Source of the DNA: Lachnospiraceae bacterium
Lineage (GTDB): Bacteria > Bacillota > Clostridia > Lachnospirales > Lachnospiraceae
Reading direction: 5' to 3'
DNA: 64,000 nucleotides
Assembly: GCA_015057035.1 (NCBI GenBank)
Contig: SVFC01000001.1
Location: forward strand, 248,001-312,000
Part shown: in pieces, positions 42,440 through 52,549 of the stretch
Layout of the letters: every line of letters begins with the position of its first letter
Position numbering within the stretch: the first letter of the stretch is position 1
The notes under the pieces: generated by a model
Databases searched by the model: none
What the model saw: only the letters and a program-made list of their open reading frames with translations
What the model was told of the DNA's origin: nothing
Program-made: the position numbers and the translations under genes

Positions 42440-43735
42440 TCATATTTCCTCTATATTCACAAGTTTTCGCTCGTAAAGTTTCTGTAAACTCATAAGGATT
42501 CCAAGCTTTGCATGATACCAGGTCAAACCGCCCTGGAAATATACAGCATAAGGCTCTTTTACAGGTCCATCAGCAGATAATTCTATGGAAGATCCCTGTA
42601 CAAATGCACCCGCAGCCATAATTACATCGCTATCATATCCTGGCATCGCCCATGGCTCAGGGGTTACATAACTATCTACAGGTGCAGCTGCCTGAATTCC
42701 TTCGCAAAAGGCACACATTGCATCACGATCACCAAATTCTACCGCCTGAATAATGTCATGACGGCTTTCGGTGCTGTTCGGAACTACTTTATAGCCTAAC
42801 TTTTCATAGATATTTGCTGCAAAAATGGCGCCTTTTAATGCTCCTGCCGTAACAGTTGGTGCAAGGAAAAATCCCTGATAGAAGGACTGGATAATACCTA
42901 AGGAAGCACCTACTTCTTTTCCAAGACCAGGTGAGGTCAAACGATATGCAGCATTTTCCACACATTCCTTCTTGCCACAGATATATCCACCAATTGGAGC
43001 AAGTCCGCCACCTGGGTTTTTAATCAAAGAGCCTACTATCATATCTGCTCCAACTTCCAATGGTTCTTTTTCTTCTACAAATTCACCATAACAGTTGTCA
43101 ACCATACAGATGATATCTGGCTTAATGTTTTTAATAAACGTGATTAATTCGCCAATTCTATCTACAGAAAGCGTTGGACGTGTTGCATATCCTTTGGAAC
43201 GCTGGATGGTAACAAGACGTGTTTTGTCATTTATAGCATTTTTAATACCATCCCAGTTAAATCCACCATCAGGAAGCAAATCTACCTGCGCATATGTAAT
43301 TCCATATTCTGCAAGGGAACCTTTGGATGGTCGAATTCCGATAACTTCTTCTAATGTATCGTATGGCTTTCCTACAGGTGACAAAAGTTCATCTCCAGGT
43401 CTAAGGTTAGACATTAAAGCAAGGGCTAACGCATGAGTTCCACAAGTGATCTGTGGACGTACAAGGGCATCTTCGCCTTTAAAGGTATCTGCATAAACCT
43501 GTTCTAAGGTATCTCGTCCCATATCATTGTAACCATATCCAGAGGACTGATTAAAACATTCTGCGCTTACACGATTTTTTTGCATAGCGTGAAGAACCTT
43601 TAACTGGTTCATTTCTGCTATAGCATCAATTTTTTCAAAACGAGGTTTTAATTCTTCTTCAATTTTTGCTCCAAATGCAATGACTTCTTCAGAAAGTCCA
43701 AGCTGTTTATATTGATTTACTAAGTGTTGATTCAT
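42440..43735 (-). CDS. Methionine gamma-lyase-like PLP protein (YnbB type)
   Basis: A 431-aa fold-type I PLP enzyme annotated in Firmicutes as aluminium-resistance or methionine-gamma-lyase-like. PLP-Lys region is RSKGYATRPTLSVDRI; DNCYGEFVEEKEPLEVGADMIVGSLIKNPGGGLA contains the conserved cofactor-binding parts. It is next to miaA as in many Clostridia. The true substrate is not established. Confidence 0.88.
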   Translation of the reverse strand: MNQHLVNQYKQLGLSEEVIAFGAKIEEELKPRFEKIDAIAEMNQLKVLHAMQKNRVSAECFNQSSGYGYNDMGRDTLEQVYADTFKGEDALVRPQITCGTHALALALMSNLRPGDELLSPVGKPYDTLEEVIGIRPSKGSLAEYGITYAQVDLLPDGGFNWDGIKNAINDKTRLVTIQRSKGYATRPTLSVDRIGELITFIKNIKPDIICMVDNCYGEFVEEKEPLEVGADMIVGSLIKNPGGGLAPIGGYICGKKECVENAAYRLTSPGLGKEVGASLGIIQSFYQGFFLAPTVTAGALKGAIFAANIYEKLGYKVVPNSTESRHDIIQAVEFGDRDAMCAFCEGIQAAAPVDSYVTPEPWAMPGYDSDVIMAAGAFVQGSSIELSADGPVKEPYAVYFQGGLTWYHAKLGILMSLQKLYERKLVNIEEI

Positions 43736-43737
43736 AT

Positions 43738-44691
43738 TTACTCCTTAATGATTCCTTTCTCAGTTAAAATACGGCACATTTCGTCTAAAACGGCTTTTTC
43801 GTCATAGTTATATTTGGATTTGTCCAGCCACAGTACCTCTCTTTCCCGACGGAACCAGGTTAATTGTCGTTTGGCAAAATGTCTGGTTTCCAGCTTAATC
43901 GTGGCTACAGCTTCATCTAAAGTGCACTTTCCGCCCAAATAATCTAGGATTTCTTTATATCCAAGTCCCTGCATAGAAACCATTTGACGATGATATCCCA
44001 TATTTTTTAATCTCTGTACTTCTTCTAGAAGACCTTGGTCCATCATAATATCCACGCGTTTTTCAATACGTTTATATAGATTTTCTCGTTCATCTGTTAG
44101 AACAAAGTATGCAAAATTATATGGAGATTCTTTCTGTAGTTCTGCTTCATTGTGTTCAGAAATTGGATTTCCTGTTAATTTATAATATTCCAACGCACGA
44201 ATCACACGTTTCACGTTATTTGCATGAATTTTCTCTGCTGAAACAGGATCAATCTCTTTCAAACGTAGGTGTAAGGCATCGTTTCCGTGGGTGTTGGCGT
44301 ATTCTTCTAGTTCTTTACGATATGCTTCATCTGCATCCTGCTGATTAAAATCAATATCATATAATAACGCCTGAATGTAGAATCCTGTACCGCCAGCAAT
44401 AATTGGAATCTGCCCGTTGGCATATATTTCCTCTAAAGCAGCCTTGGCCATAGATTGAAAACGTACAATATTAAATTCATCCTCAGGAAGCAGTTCATCA
44501 ATTAGATAATGTTTTACTCCTTCCATCTCTTCTGGCATGATTTTTGCAGAACCTATGTCCATATATTTGTAAACTTGCATGGAATCTGCAGAAATAATTG
44601 CACCATTCACTTTTTTTGCAAGTTCAATGGACAAAGCTGTTTTTCCAACAGCCGTTGGGCCTGATAAAACAATCATAGGCTTTTTTGTCAT
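43738..44691 (-). CDS. miaA: tRNA dimethylallyltransferase
   Basis: A 317-aa enzyme that adds a dimethylallyl group to A37 of tRNA. GPTAVGKTALSIELA is the P loop, and DSMQVYKYMDIGSAKI and GGTGFYIQALLYDID are typical. The C-terminus carries the tRNA-binding helix region. The stop overlaps the start of mutL by one base. Confidence 0.96.
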   Translation of the reverse strand: MTKKPMIVLSGPTAVGKTALSIELAKKVNGAIISADSMQVYKYMDIGSAKIMPEEMEGVKHYLIDELLPEDEFNIVRFQSMAKAALEEIYANGQIPIIAGGTGFYIQALLYDIDFNQQDADEAYRKELEEYANTHGNDALHLRLKEIDPVSAEKIHANNVKRVIRALEYYKLTGNPISEHNEAELQKESPYNFAYFVLTDERENLYKRIEKRVDIMMDQGLLEEVQRLKNMGYHRQMVSMQGLGYKEILDYLGGKCTLDEAVATIKLETRHFAKRQLTWFRREREVLWLDKSKYNYDEKAVLDEMCRILTEKGIIKE

Positions 44692-46577
44692 TAAATAATC
44701 CTCTTAAATTTCTTTTCTATTTCGTATTTTGACATGGAAATGATGGTTGGTCTTCCATGTGGACAATTATATGGATTGTCCAACGTAAGAAGTTCTGTTA
44801 CCAACGCATCGAATTCATTAAAACTTAGGGTTTGATTGCCTTTTACAGCAGCTTTACAAGACATAGATGCGACTTTTTCCAGAATCAGTTCAGGGGTCTC
44901 TTTCCCTGACATATTGGAAAAGTCATCTAACATCTCAATAAACAAATCTTTCATGTCCATATGGAACAGATTGCCTGGGATTCCGCTAATCATATATTCT
45001 TTGCCACCAAAACTTTCTACCACATATCCAAGAGCTTCAATTTGTTCTCTATATTTTTCCAGCATCATAATCTCGTTTGCGTCAAGACTTAGAATAATCG
45101 GTGGGCTAATTGCCTGAGAAGTAAATTCTTTTTCTTTTAATGATGCCATTGTGCGTTCATATAATACTTTTTCATGCGCTGCATGCTGATCAATGATAAA
45201 TAATTTATCTTCAAACTCTACTAACCAATAGGTTTTAAAAACCTGGCCAATGATACGATGATGTTTTTTGGCATCCTGAGTTAAAAAATCACTGCTTAAA
45301 GATTCCAAGGTGATGTTTTCGTATTTAACATTCTCGTATTTTGCAGTATTAGAATCACTTATGTGATATGATGGAGTTTCTGTTATACGAGTATTTTTTG
45401 CTGATTGAGAAAATGTGTTAGCATGAAAACGTTCCGGATATTTCACCTCATATGGACTGTCTTTACTTACAGCCTCTCGTATATCGTTTAAACGACGTTT
45501 TTCAAATGGTTCTGGAATAGATTCCGCATATTCATGTACCACTTTTACAGCCTTAGTCTCTTCTCCAACTGGAACCTCCGGAATCATTTCTTTGTGAGAA
45601 AGAACTTCGTATAATCCGTCGCATAACAACTGATATACTTCTGTATTATTATCAAATCGCAGCTCCATTTTTGTAGGATGAACATTTACGTCTAAACTTT
45701 CCCCTTTAAACTCAAAGTATAATACACAAAATGGATACTGATGCTGCATTAAGAAACTCTTATAGGCTTCTTCAATGGCTTTTGATAACAGATTGCTCTT
45801 AATATAACGACCATTGATAAAATAAATCTCATAATTTCTATTACCACGAGTAATGACAGGTTTTCCAATGTATCCTGTTACAGAAAACAACTCATTTTCC
45901 AGCTTGACTGGTAAAAGGGATGCCGAAATATCCCTACCAAAAATATGATAAATCAAGTCTTTCACATTACCGTTTCCTGAAGTATGAAGTTTTGTCTGAT
46001 TGTTCTGTATGAACTTAAAAGAAACTTCTGGATGTGATAATGCCAGTTTCTCCACCATGTCTGCAATATACGCCCCTTCTGTCTGGGCAGACTTCAGAAA
46101 CTTCTTACGTGCAGGGGTATTGTAGAATAAATCTTTAATTAAAAATGTAGTACCATCAGGTGCGCCTATTTCTTCTAATGCAATTTCCTTTGAGCCTTCA
46201 ATTTGATAACGAACACCAGTCAGTGAATCAGGTGTTTTGGTAATAAGTTCTACTCTGGAAACTGCCGCAATGCTAGACAAAGCCTCACCGCGGAAACCCA
46301 AGGAGGCAACACACATTAAATCTTCCACACTGCGGATTTTGCTGGTGGAATGGCGTAAAAAGGCCAGCGGAACCTGTGATTTTTCGATACCGCATCCGTT
46401 ATCGGAAATTCGAATAAAGCTAATTCCGCCTTCTTTGATTTCAATGGTGATTGCAGTTGCCTTTGCGTCAATGGCATTTTCTACCAGTTCTTTTACAACA
46501 GAACTTGGTCTTTCTACCACCTCTCCGGCAGCAATCTTATCAATTGTCTCCTGATTTAATAATTTAATTTCTGGCAT
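44691..46577 (-). CDS. mutL: DNA mismatch repair protein MutL
   Basis: A 628-aa MutL. The GHKL ATPase motifs are ELVENAIDAKAT, ISDNGCGI and LGFRGEALSSIA. The C-terminal part carries DQHAAHEKVLYERTM (endonuclease-type site DQHAxxExxxxE), as in endonuclease MutL of bacteria without MutH. It pairs with mutS, one base downstream in transcription order. Confidence 0.96.
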   Translation of the reverse strand: MPEIKLLNQETIDKIAAGEVVERPSSVVKELVENAIDAKATAITIEIKEGGISFIRISDNGCGIEKSQVPLAFLRHSTSKIRSVEDLMCVASLGFRGEALSSIAAVSRVELITKTPDSLTGVRYQIEGSKEIALEEIGAPDGTTFLIKDLFYNTPARKKFLKSAQTEGAYIADMVEKLALSHPEVSFKFIQNNQTKLHTSGNGNVKDLIYHIFGRDISASLLPVKLENELFSVTGYIGKPVITRGNRNYEIYFINGRYIKSNLLSKAIEEAYKSFLMQHQYPFCVLYFEFKGESLDVNVHPTKMELRFDNNTEVYQLLCDGLYEVLSHKEMIPEVPVGEETKAVKVVHEYAESIPEPFEKRRLNDIREAVSKDSPYEVKYPERFHANTFSQSAKNTRITETPSYHISDSNTAKYENVKYENITLESLSSDFLTQDAKKHHRIIGQVFKTYWLVEFEDKLFIIDQHAAHEKVLYERTMASLKEKEFTSQAISPPIILSLDANEIMMLEKYREQIEALGYVVESFGGKEYMISGIPGNLFHMDMKDLFIEMLDDFSNMSGKETPELILEKVASMSCKAAVKGNQTLSFNEFDALVTELLTLDNPYNCPHGRPTIISMSKYEIEKKFKRII

Positions 46578-46578
46578 A

Positions 46579-49233
46579 CTATCTCCAACGGTTTTTTACT
46601 TTGTTTTGTAATTCGTATAACTTGTTTAATGCATCAAGTGGAGTCATATTTCCAATGTCCACATTTCGAAGTTCGTCTATAATATTATCATCGCTAATTG
46701 TGTCGAATAATGACATCTGTGATAAATCAACTTCATCAAGATGTTCTTTTTTGCGTTTTTTTGAAGTTGTTTCTACAGAAATATTTCGCACAACTTCTGT
46801 AATATCATTGGCGATTAATTCATTTACGATTTCCTTGGCACGTTCAATAACGGTATCAGGTAATCCTGCTAATTTCGCTACCTGAATACCATAACTCTTA
46901 TCTGCTCCACCTTTTACAATCTTACGAAGGAAAACAATATCATCGCCTTTTTCTTTTACTGCGATACAATAATTGTTTACACCATTTAATTTGCCTTCCA
47001 ATTCTGTAAGTTCGTGATAATGGGTTGCAAAAAGAGTTTTCGCTCCAATTAGTTTTGTGTTACTAATGTGTTCTACAACGGCCCAGGCAATACTTAAGCC
47101 ATCAAACGTGCTGGTTCCTCGTCCGATTTCATCCAGAATCAGAAGGGAATTTGATGTAGCATTGCGCAGAATATTTGCAACTTCATTCATTTCCACCATA
47201 AAGGTACTCTGGCCGGATGCAAGGTCATCTGAAGCCCCAACTCGAGTGAAAATGCGATCTACAATGCCAATATTTGCTGAAGCGGCTGGAACAAAACTTC
47301 CAATCTGCGCCATGAGCACGATTAAAGCAGTTTGACGCATATATGTAGATTTACCTGCCATATTAGGTCCAGTAATAATCGCTATGCGGTTGTCGTGATT
47401 ATCCAGATATGTATCGTTTTCGATAAACAAATCATTGGTAATCATCTGTTCTACAACAGGATGACGTCCATTTTTTATATCTAGGATACCGCTTTCGTTA
47501 ATCTTAGGTTTGCAATAATTATTACGGCTTGCAACCAGTGCTAAAGATGCAAAAACATCAATCTGTGCAATGGCTTTTGCGGTTCTCTGGATTCGGCTTA
47601 CATTATCTCCGATATGGTCACGAACTGCTTTAAAAAGTTCGTATTCCAAAGAGGTTAAACGGTCTTCCGAGCCTAAAATAGTATCTTCTAACTCTTTTAA
47701 TTCAGGAGTAATGTAGCGTTCTGCACCGGTCAAGGTCTGTTTACGAACATAATAATCTGGCACCATATCCTTGAAGGAATTAGTAACTTCTAAGTAATAA
47801 CCAAATACTTTGTTATATTTGATGCGAAGGTTTTTGATTCCCGTTTTCTCACGTTCTTCCGCTTCTAACTGTGCCAACCAGCTTTTTCCTTCTGTTTTGG
47901 CGCGACGTAAACGGTCAACTTCTTCGTTATATCCGTCTTTAATAATGTCTCCATCACGGGAAGAAATCGGAGGTTCTTCTTGAATAGAGTCACATAACAA
48001 TTGATATAAATCGCGCAAATCATCAAATTCACCGCGAATTTCATTCACTAATTCTCCTGACAAATCGCTTAAAAGCATTGCAATTGCTGGCAACATCTCC
48101 AAAGAATTGCGAAAAGCGATTAAATCTCTTGGATTTGCTGTCTGATAAGTGATTCGTGTAATCAATCGCTCTAAGTCGTAAATAGGATTTAAATATTCAC
48201 GTAACTCTTCTCTTGTGATCTCGTTTTTGTTTAAGGTTGTAATAAAATCCTGACGTTTTAAGATTTCAGTTTTGTCAATCAATGGCTGTTCCACATAGGA
48301 ACGTAACAGACGGGCTCCCATAGCTGTTCTTGTCTTATCTAATACCCAAAGAAGTGAGCCACGTTTTTGTTTTTCACGCAATGTTTCCACCAGCTCCAGA
48401 TTACGACGGGAAGAACTGTCGATAATCATATACTTACCAATGGAGTAAGGATGAATTGCTAAAATGTTAGAAAGAGTGTTTTTCTGTGTTTCATACAAAT
48501 ATTTTAGTAATGCACCAGATGCAACTACACCACAATCATAGTCAGCAAGTCCCAGACCTTCCAGGGTATGAATCTTAAAATGAGAAAGCAAGGTTTCTTT
48601 TGCTAAATCATCTCCAAAATACCAGGAATCTAAAGCTGTTACAGCGATTCTTAGTCTCTCTCTCATATCATTTACATCAATTCCGCTCATATAAAATGCT
48701 TCATTACAAATGATTTCGGAAGGTGAAAACTTATTTAGTTCATCTAATAATTTGCGTTCTGAATCCACTTCCGTAACAAAGAAATCGCCTGTAGTTACGT
48801 CTGCTATAGCGATACCGTATTTTTCAACGCTATAAACCACACACATAATATAGTTGTTCTTTGTTTCGTCTAAGGATTGCATATCAATATTAGTACCAGG
48901 GGTTGCAATACGGATAACTTCACGTTTTACAATTCCTTTTGCGGTACTAGGGTCTTCCATCTGTTCGCAAATAGCTACTTTGAAGCCTTTTTGTACGAGA
49001 CGATTAATATATGTATCTGCAGCATGAAATGGTACACCACACATTGGCGCACGTTCTTCCAGGCCGCAGGCTCTTCCTGTTAGAGTTAACTCTAATTCTT
49101 TTGAAACGACTTTGGCATCTTCAAAGAACATTTCATAGAAATCTCCCAGTCTGTAGAACAAAATACAACCAGGATATTCTTCTTTTGTCTTTAAATAATG
49201 CTGCATCATTGGTGATAGTTGTTGTTCTGCCAC
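46579..49233 (-). CDS. mutS: DNA mismatch repair protein MutS
   Basis: An 884-aa MutS1. The mismatch-recognition domain has FYEMFFEDA (FxE motif). Then come connector, lever, clamp and the ATPase with GPNMAGKSTYMRQ and DEIGRGTSTFDG. Normal length and operon with mutL. Confidence 0.97.
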   Translation of the reverse strand: MAEQQLSPMMQHYLKTKEEYPGCILFYRLGDFYEMFFEDAKVVSKELELTLTGRACGLEERAPMCGVPFHAADTYINRLVQKGFKVAICEQMEDPSTAKGIVKREVIRIATPGTNIDMQSLDETKNNYIMCVVYSVEKYGIAIADVTTGDFFVTEVDSERKLLDELNKFSPSEIICNEAFYMSGIDVNDMRERLRIAVTALDSWYFGDDLAKETLLSHFKIHTLEGLGLADYDCGVVASGALLKYLYETQKNTLSNILAIHPYSIGKYMIIDSSSRRNLELVETLREKQKRGSLLWVLDKTRTAMGARLLRSYVEQPLIDKTEILKRQDFITTLNKNEITREELREYLNPIYDLERLITRITYQTANPRDLIAFRNSLEMLPAIAMLLSDLSGELVNEIRGEFDDLRDLYQLLCDSIQEEPPISSRDGDIIKDGYNEEVDRLRRAKTEGKSWLAQLEAEEREKTGIKNLRIKYNKVFGYYLEVTNSFKDMVPDYYVRKQTLTGAERYITPELKELEDTILGSEDRLTSLEYELFKAVRDHIGDNVSRIQRTAKAIAQIDVFASLALVASRNNYCKPKINESGILDIKNGRHPVVEQMITNDLFIENDTYLDNHDNRIAIITGPNMAGKSTYMRQTALIVLMAQIGSFVPAASANIGIVDRIFTRVGASDDLASGQSTFMVEMNEVANILRNATSNSLLILDEIGRGTSTFDGLSIAWAVVEHISNTKLIGAKTLFATHYHELTELEGKLNGVNNYCIAVKEKGDDIVFLRKIVKGGADKSYGIQVAKLAGLPDTVIERAKEIVNELIANDITEVVRNISVETTSKKRKKEHLDEVDLSQMSLFDTISDDNIIDELRNVDIGNMTPLDALNKLYELQNKVKNRWR

Positions 49234-49248
49234 GTATGTTAATCCTTT

Positions 49249-50832
49249 CTAGTTAGGTTTATATTTCTTGATAATTGCTTCTGCTACGCGAATTCCATCC
49301 ATAGCGGCGGATGTGATTCCACCGGCATATCCGGCACCTTCTCCACATGGATAAATACCTTTCACAATACTCTCGAATTCATCATTACGTAATATGCGAA
49401 GCGGCGATGAAGTTCTGCTCTCGACTCCAGATAAAATTGCATCATTTCTGTCAAATCCTGGTATAAAATGAGCAAAAAGTTGCATTCCGCCAATGAAACT
49501 ATCTTCCATGTCTTTATTAAACAGACCTCTTAGATTTGCAAAGGCTGTATTACCTTTTGTGTTAGATGCATAATCACCATATTCATTGGAGATTCTATTA
49601 TTGCAATAATCGCCATATAACTGCTGTGGAATTTTTCCCTGAGCAAGTGCATAAGCTCTTTCTTCTAATTTTTGCTGGTACCGCATACCGGCAAGTGCAT
49701 CTGTTGCACCAAAATCTTCTGTGTTTACAGAAATAATGATGGCGCTGTTGGCGGTAGAGGAATTTCTTCCTGAATAACTCATGCCATTTACAACCAGACG
49801 TTTTTCTTCCGAAGACGAATTCACTACATAACCACCTGGACACATGCAGAAGGAATATACTCCTCTTCCATTTGGGAAATTGGCTGTAACTTTATATGGA
49901 GAGGCAGGCATACTCTTCGTCTGTTTCCCATATAAGGCATCGTTAATCATTGATTGCGGATGTTCTACTCGAAAACCTACGGCAAAATTTTTTGCTTCCA
50001 TAGGAATATTAAGTTCAAACAGACGTTTAAATGTATCTCGTGCGCTATGCCCTAAAGCCAGAATTACTGCGGAAACCTTAAAGCGATTGTTATTACAGAT
50101 TACTTCTTTGATTTCGTTATTTTCAATAACAAAATCTGTAGCACAGGTTTCAAAATGAATCTGCACTCCTTTTTCCATTAAATATGAGCGCATATTGGCA
50201 ATTACCTGACATAAAATGTCGGTTCCAATATGAGGCTTATTCTCATATAAAATGCAATCAGGTGCCCCAAAACGCACAAAAGTCTCTAAAACAAACTGAT
50301 TGCGATTAGATGGATCTTTTACTACAGTGTTTAATTTACCATCTGAAAAAGTTCCTGCTCCACCTTCACCAAATTGTACATTAGAAGCAGTGTTTAATAC
50401 GCCTGTTTCCCAGAACGAAAGCACATCTTTGGTTCTATCTTCTACGGTTTTACCACGTTCAATCAGAATGCAATGGTAACCGGCTTCGGCTAACACATAG
50501 GCAGCGAATAAACCGGCAGGTCCTGCTCCAATGATTAAAGGTGGATGTTCAAGAGGTCGTTCCCCGGATACAGGTAGTTCATATATTTTAGGTTTGCTAA
50601 TAGAAATCGATGGATTTTTCGCTTTCTTAACAATCCCATTTTCGTTGTCACAAGACACCTGACAGGAATATACCAGGAAAAGTTCCGGTTTCTTACGGGC
50701 ATCTATGGACTTTTTCACAATCTTATATGTAAACTTCTGACTCACAGATAGTTTTAGTGTTTTTCTAATTTTGTTTTCTAAATCTGCCATTGTATGTTCA
50801 TATGGCAGTTTTAATTGTGTAATCTGAATCAT
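49249..50832 (-). CDS. FAD-dependent dehydrogenase-like protein (YhiN/NirB-like group)
   Basis: A 527-aa FAD oxidoreductase. An N-terminal alpha/beta part (1-90) precedes the FAD-binding motif IGAGPAGLFAAYVLAEAG, with GEGGAGTFSDGKL and the C-terminal VEPCGEGAGYAGGITSAAMDG-type region (here YPCGEGAGYAGG). Members of this family in Clostridia are poorly studied. It is in a pair with another FAD protein gene. The substrate is unknown. Confidence 0.8.
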   Translation of the reverse strand: MIQITQLKLPYEHTMADLENKIRKTLKLSVSQKFTYKIVKKSIDARKKPELFLVYSCQVSCDNENGIVKKAKNPSISISKPKIYELPVSGERPLEHPPLIIGAGPAGLFAAYVLAEAGYHCILIERGKTVEDRTKDVLSFWETGVLNTASNVQFGEGGAGTFSDGKLNTVVKDPSNRNQFVLETFVRFGAPDCILYENKPHIGTDILCQVIANMRSYLMEKGVQIHFETCATDFVIENNEIKEVICNNNRFKVSAVILALGHSARDTFKRLFELNIPMEAKNFAVGFRVEHPQSMINDALYGKQTKSMPASPYKVTANFPNGRGVYSFCMCPGGYVVNSSSEEKRLVVNGMSYSGRNSSTANSAIIISVNTEDFGATDALAGMRYQQKLEERAYALAQGKIPQQLYGDYCNNRISNEYGDYASNTKGNTAFANLRGLFNKDMEDSFIGGMQLFAHFIPGFDRNDAILSGVESRTSSPLRILRNDEFESIVKGIYPCGEGAGYAGGITSAAMDGIRVAEAIIKKYKPN

Positions 50833-50852
50833 AGATTCCCCTTTGGTTAGAA

Positions 50853-52058
50853 TTATTTGCTAACTGCTGTTCCGGCAATATGTCCTGTTGCCCAGGCAAA
50901 ATGCAGATTATAACCTCCACAAATACCATCAACATCAATTATTTCTCCTGCAAAATGCACATTTGGAGCAAATTTTGATTCCAAGGTTATGGTATCAATG
51001 TCTTGTACTGGAATTCCACCCATACATACCTGGGCAAATTCATAGTCACGGAAATTCGTAACAACTACTTTTGTGTTTTGTATATTCTCCACAATAGCAA
51101 CAAGATCACTTTTCGATGAGAGATGTCCCATAATCATATCTGCTAATTTTTGATTAAGCAATCCGTTAAGCAAACGTTCTGGATGGTTCTCATGAAGATT
51201 GGTCTTGCGATAGTTCAACTCATTCAAGAGAGTTTCTTTATCAAAATCAGGAAGCAGATTTATTCCAATCTCAACATTAGTTTTCTGATAAAGCCCCTTC
51301 GATAGATGGCGGCTAATTTGAAATACAGGAATTCCTGACAGACCGTAGTCTGTAAATTGAATTTCTCCTGTATCACGGGCAAGTTCTATCCCATTTATAT
51401 ATGCAATTACAGTTCCATGGGCTCTCACACCTGCTATTTTTTTAAAGTCCAGTCCTTTACAGTAAAATCCACATAATGCTGGTAAAACAGGTTCAAATCG
51501 ATGGCCTAGTCTTTTAATAATGTGAAATAAACTTCCATCACTTCCCAATTTAGGTGCTGCTTTTAATCCGGTTGCAATTACTATTTTCTTGCAAGAATAT
51601 AGTTCCGTTGTGGTTTTTATCGTAACACCATAATTGTTAGAACTAATATCTGTGATATTGATTCCATAATGGACGGATACCTTCAAGCGATATAGTTCAT
51701 CTAATAAAGCTGTAACAACGGAAGCAGCCTGTTCACTATTTGGATAAACATATCCATTCTTTGTTTTTGGATAGATTCCAATAGAATGGAAAAATTCCAA
51801 GGCATCATCAACCGAGAATGTATCTAAAACTCCAGAAACAAATGCATCATCCCCATAAAAACATTCCGTGGACATGGTTTTGTTTGTGAAATTACATTTT
51901 CCATTTCCTGTAGCCAATAGTTTCTTGCCAGCTTTATCCAATTTTTCTAAAATTAAGACTTTTTTACCATTTTTAGCAGCCGTAATTGCAGTCATCATTC
52001 CGGAAGCTCCAGCGCCAATAACGATGACATCCCACTGCTTTTTCTCATTTTTGCCCAT
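50853..52058 (-). CDS. NAD(P)/FAD-dependent oxidoreductase, HI0933/YhiN family
   Basis: A 401-aa flavoprotein. FAD motif IGAGASGMMTAITAA, GNGKCNFTNK and the C-terminal AGEIIDVDGICGGYNLHFAWATG are all diagnostic of the HI0933 family, whose members include the BaiN-type enzyme. It follows the preceding FAD gene; the two may act in the same unknown reduction. Confidence 0.88.
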   Translation of the reverse strand: MGKNEKKQWDVIVIGAGASGMMTAITAAKNGKKVLILEKLDKAGKKLLATGNGKCNFTNKTMSTECFYGDDAFVSGVLDTFSVDDALEFFHSIGIYPKTKNGYVYPNSEQAASVVTALLDELYRLKVSVHYGINITDISSNNYGVTIKTTTELYSCKKIVIATGLKAAPKLGSDGSLFHIIKRLGHRFEPVLPALCGFYCKGLDFKKIAGVRAHGTVIAYINGIELARDTGEIQFTDYGLSGIPVFQISRHLSKGLYQKTNVEIGINLLPDFDKETLLNELNYRKTNLHENHPERLLNGLLNQKLADMIMGHLSSKSDLVAIVENIQNTKVVVTNFRDYEFAQVCMGGIPVQDIDTITLESKFAPNVHFAGEIIDVDGICGGYNLHFAWATGHIAGTAVSK

Positions 52059-52129
52059 AAATCACCAACTTAAATTTTCATAATAAACCAGTGTAATTTT
52101 ATCACATAGGAGCAAAACATTCAACCAAA

Positions 52130-52501
52130 TCAGCTGGAATAACTTTCAAGAAAATCAAAAAGTTCTTCATCTGTTTTAAAGTATATTCCAACTTTTAACT
52201 CTTTTTGAATTTCTTCAGGAAGGAAGCGTGTTTCTATGCTGGTTTCCATATATAGAGTTTGCGTTTTTGTATCATATATTGCTACTCTTCCATCCTCATT
52301 TTTAGCGCAAAAATAATAGTTTACATATTCATTACTGCTGGTAATTGAGTCTGTGGATTTTTCATCTGTAGACAATGTGGAATTTTCCGTATTATTTTCC
52401 GGAGAATTTATAGAGGAATCATTATTTATTTTCATATATAACATTCCAAGAATAATCGCCATTGTAGTTAAAATAATACAGATACTTATTTGTCGTTTCA
52501 T
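52130..52501 (-). CDS. Small membrane-anchored protein with BofC-C-like tail
   Basis: About 123 aa: one helix (about 3-22), a Ser/Thr/Asn-rich external linker, and a C-terminal part (NEDGRVAIYDTKTQTLY ... FLPEEIQKELKVG IYFKTDEELFDFLESY) that resembles a BofC C-terminal domain. ATG 52501 follows GGGTGA; the frame could begin at 52549. Between the flippase and FAD genes. The domain call is weak. Confidence 0.55.
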   Translation of the reverse strand: MKRQISICIILTTMAIILGMLYMKINNDSSINSPENNTENSTLSTDEKSTDSITSSNEYVNYYFCAKNEDGRVAIYDTKTQTLYMETSIETRFLPEEIQKELKVGIYFKTDEELFDFLESYSS

Positions 52502-52549
52502 ATTCATCACCCAAAATAAGTATCTGCATATATTTGTTTTTTTATTCAA